From Megalopta genalis (taxonomy: Eukaryota; Arthropoda; Insecta; Hymenoptera; Halictidae), in the NCBI RefSeq assembly GCF_051020955.1, contig NW_027477048.1:40511-104510 (forward strand): DNA of 64,000 bases, read 5' to 3'. The translations under genes were made by a program, and so were the position numbers. Positions 63,376 through 64,000 of the stretch are shown here, in pieces (the first letter of the stretch is position 1; the number at the start of each line of letters is the position of its first letter). The notes below the pieces were generated by a model. That model did no database searches. It was not told where the DNA came from and was given only the letters and a program-made list of their open reading frames with translations.

Positions 63376-64000
63376 GCTAACTCGTATGTTTCGAATGCAT
63401 TTGAAGCTATATCACATATATCCCAAGCGTTAGAAAGTAAATCATTTGTTTCGCATGGATTTGAAGTTGAACCTTCTACATCGCAATGATTTGAAGCTAA
63501 ATCATTTGGTTCGCTTGGATTTGGAGCTAACTCGTTTGTTACGTCTGCATTTCACGCTACATCACTTATATCGCATGAATCTGATGCTGAATCATTTGTA
63601 TCGCATGCATTTGAAGCTAATCCTTCTACTTCGAATTGATTCGAAGGTAAATCATGTGATTCACATGGATTTGAAGTTGAACCTTCTACATCGCAATGAT
63701 TTGAAGCTAAATCATGTGGTTCGCTTGGATTTGGAGCTAACTCGTTTATTTCGTCTGCATTTGAAGCTATATCACTTATATCGCAACTATCTGATGTAAA
63801 ATCATTTGTTTCGCATGGATTTGAAGCTAAACCTTCTACATCGCATTGATTTGCAGCTAAATCATGTGTTTCGCATGGATTTGAAGCTAAACCTTCTACA
63901 TCGCATTGTTATGAAGCTAAATCATTTGTTTTGCATGGATTTGAAGCTAACTCGTTTGTTTCTCCTGAATTTGAAGCTATATCCCTTATATCGCATGTAT

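Larger units (their letters stand above)
1..64000. repeat. Continuous 30-bp tandem repeat array with a 150-bp higher-order period
   Basis: Every line of the sequence is a variant of one 30-bp unit. Anchors recur at 30-base steps, such as gatttgaagctaaatcatg and tatatcacttatatcgca. Five unit types alternate in fixed order, giving a 150-bp period. On the reverse strand the types translate as LASNPCETHD (A), LASNQCDVEG (B), LASNPCETND (C), LASDTCDISD or LTSDSCDISD or LASNTWDISD (D) and IASNADETNE (E). Forward translation gives the reverse order: LKLTRLFRLH, LKLYHLYRNY, LMLNHLFRMD, LKLNLLHRID, LKLNHVFRMD. Departures are extra B-A pairs, missing units and occasional indels of 1-3 bases. The array runs off both ends of the window. 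The repeat structure is seen directly; its origin and function are inferred. Confidence 0.98.
55051..64000. repeat. Array domain IV (gcaatgattt / gcattgttatg variants)
   Basis: This domain is recognised by the B-unit variants gcaatgatttg and gcattgttatgaag, the D-unit variant tatcgctactatctg, and the C/B pair cacatggaattgaagc followed by taatccttccgcttcg. Forward frames are shorter here because gatttgtagct and gatttgtaact place TAG or TAA in them. Reverse frames are cut by gatttcaagct and gatttcaggct (TGA) and gcattagtttg (TAA). The array is still in progress at the last base. Confidence 0.65.

Noticed and set aside
1..64000. CRISPR array
   Set aside because: The 30-bp repeats have no unique spacers between them; neighbouring units are all related to each other and are ordered by type.
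1..64000. Genetic code with reassigned stops that would make the reverse frame continuous
   Set aside because: The frame is interrupted by TAG, TAA and TGA alike and also by 1- and 2-base indels. Stop reassignment alone would not restore it, and nothing else points to such a code.
1..64000. tRNA, rRNA, promoter, terminator or transposon signatures
   Set aside because: No unique sequence, terminal inverted repeats, transposase-like frames or conserved RNA motifs were seen; all local inverted similarity comes from the repeat unit.

Overview
The whole 64 kb window is one tandem repeat array. I found no stretch of non-repetitive sequence, no recognisable housekeeping gene, RNA gene, mobile element, CRISPR array or origin. 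The basic unit is 30 bp (ten codons, about 37% G+C by inspection of the consensus). Five diverged unit types follow each other in a fixed order, so the real period is 150 bp. A second layer of larger duplications, from about 300 bp to 3 kb, has copied and reshuffled pieces of the array. The organism cannot be named. Array size, lack of bacterial gene density and degenerate satellite-like structure suggest a eukaryotic nuclear genome. CpG survives in most units, which argues against a heavily CpG-methylated germline.

Reading direction: because 30 is a multiple of 3, several frames are open by periodicity alone. The forward strand gives the longest open frames (up to 1,489 codons; Leu/Lys/Arg/His-rich units such as LKLNHVFRMD). 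The reverse strand gives a more protein-like decapeptide with consensus [LI]-A-S-[ND]-x-[C/A/F]-[DE]-x-x-[DEG]. Its codons are A/T-ending at about nine of ten third positions, while first and second positions are near 50% G+C. I infer that the array grew from a reverse-strand coding repeat. Much of it is now broken by stops and frame-shifting indels that were themselves amplified.

Layout by variant content: (I) 1 to ~29.75 kb, carrying an amplified TAG-containing unit, with large duplications including 840-, 988- and 990-bp tandem tracts. (II) ~29.75 to ~49.05 kb, carrying 299-bp doublets, a 2,698-bp tandem duplication and a ~2.9 kb block repeated 12.2 kb away. (III) ~49.05 to ~55.05 kb, where the reverse-strand decapeptide frame is best preserved (361 codons at 53,269-54,354). 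(IV) ~55.05 to 64 kb, with distinct unit variants and 360- and 420-bp tandem tracts. The array continues past both ends of the window.

There is no operon or pathway here. The window is either part of a giant repeat-protein gene in decay or a satellite that arose from one. The sequence alone does not decide between them.
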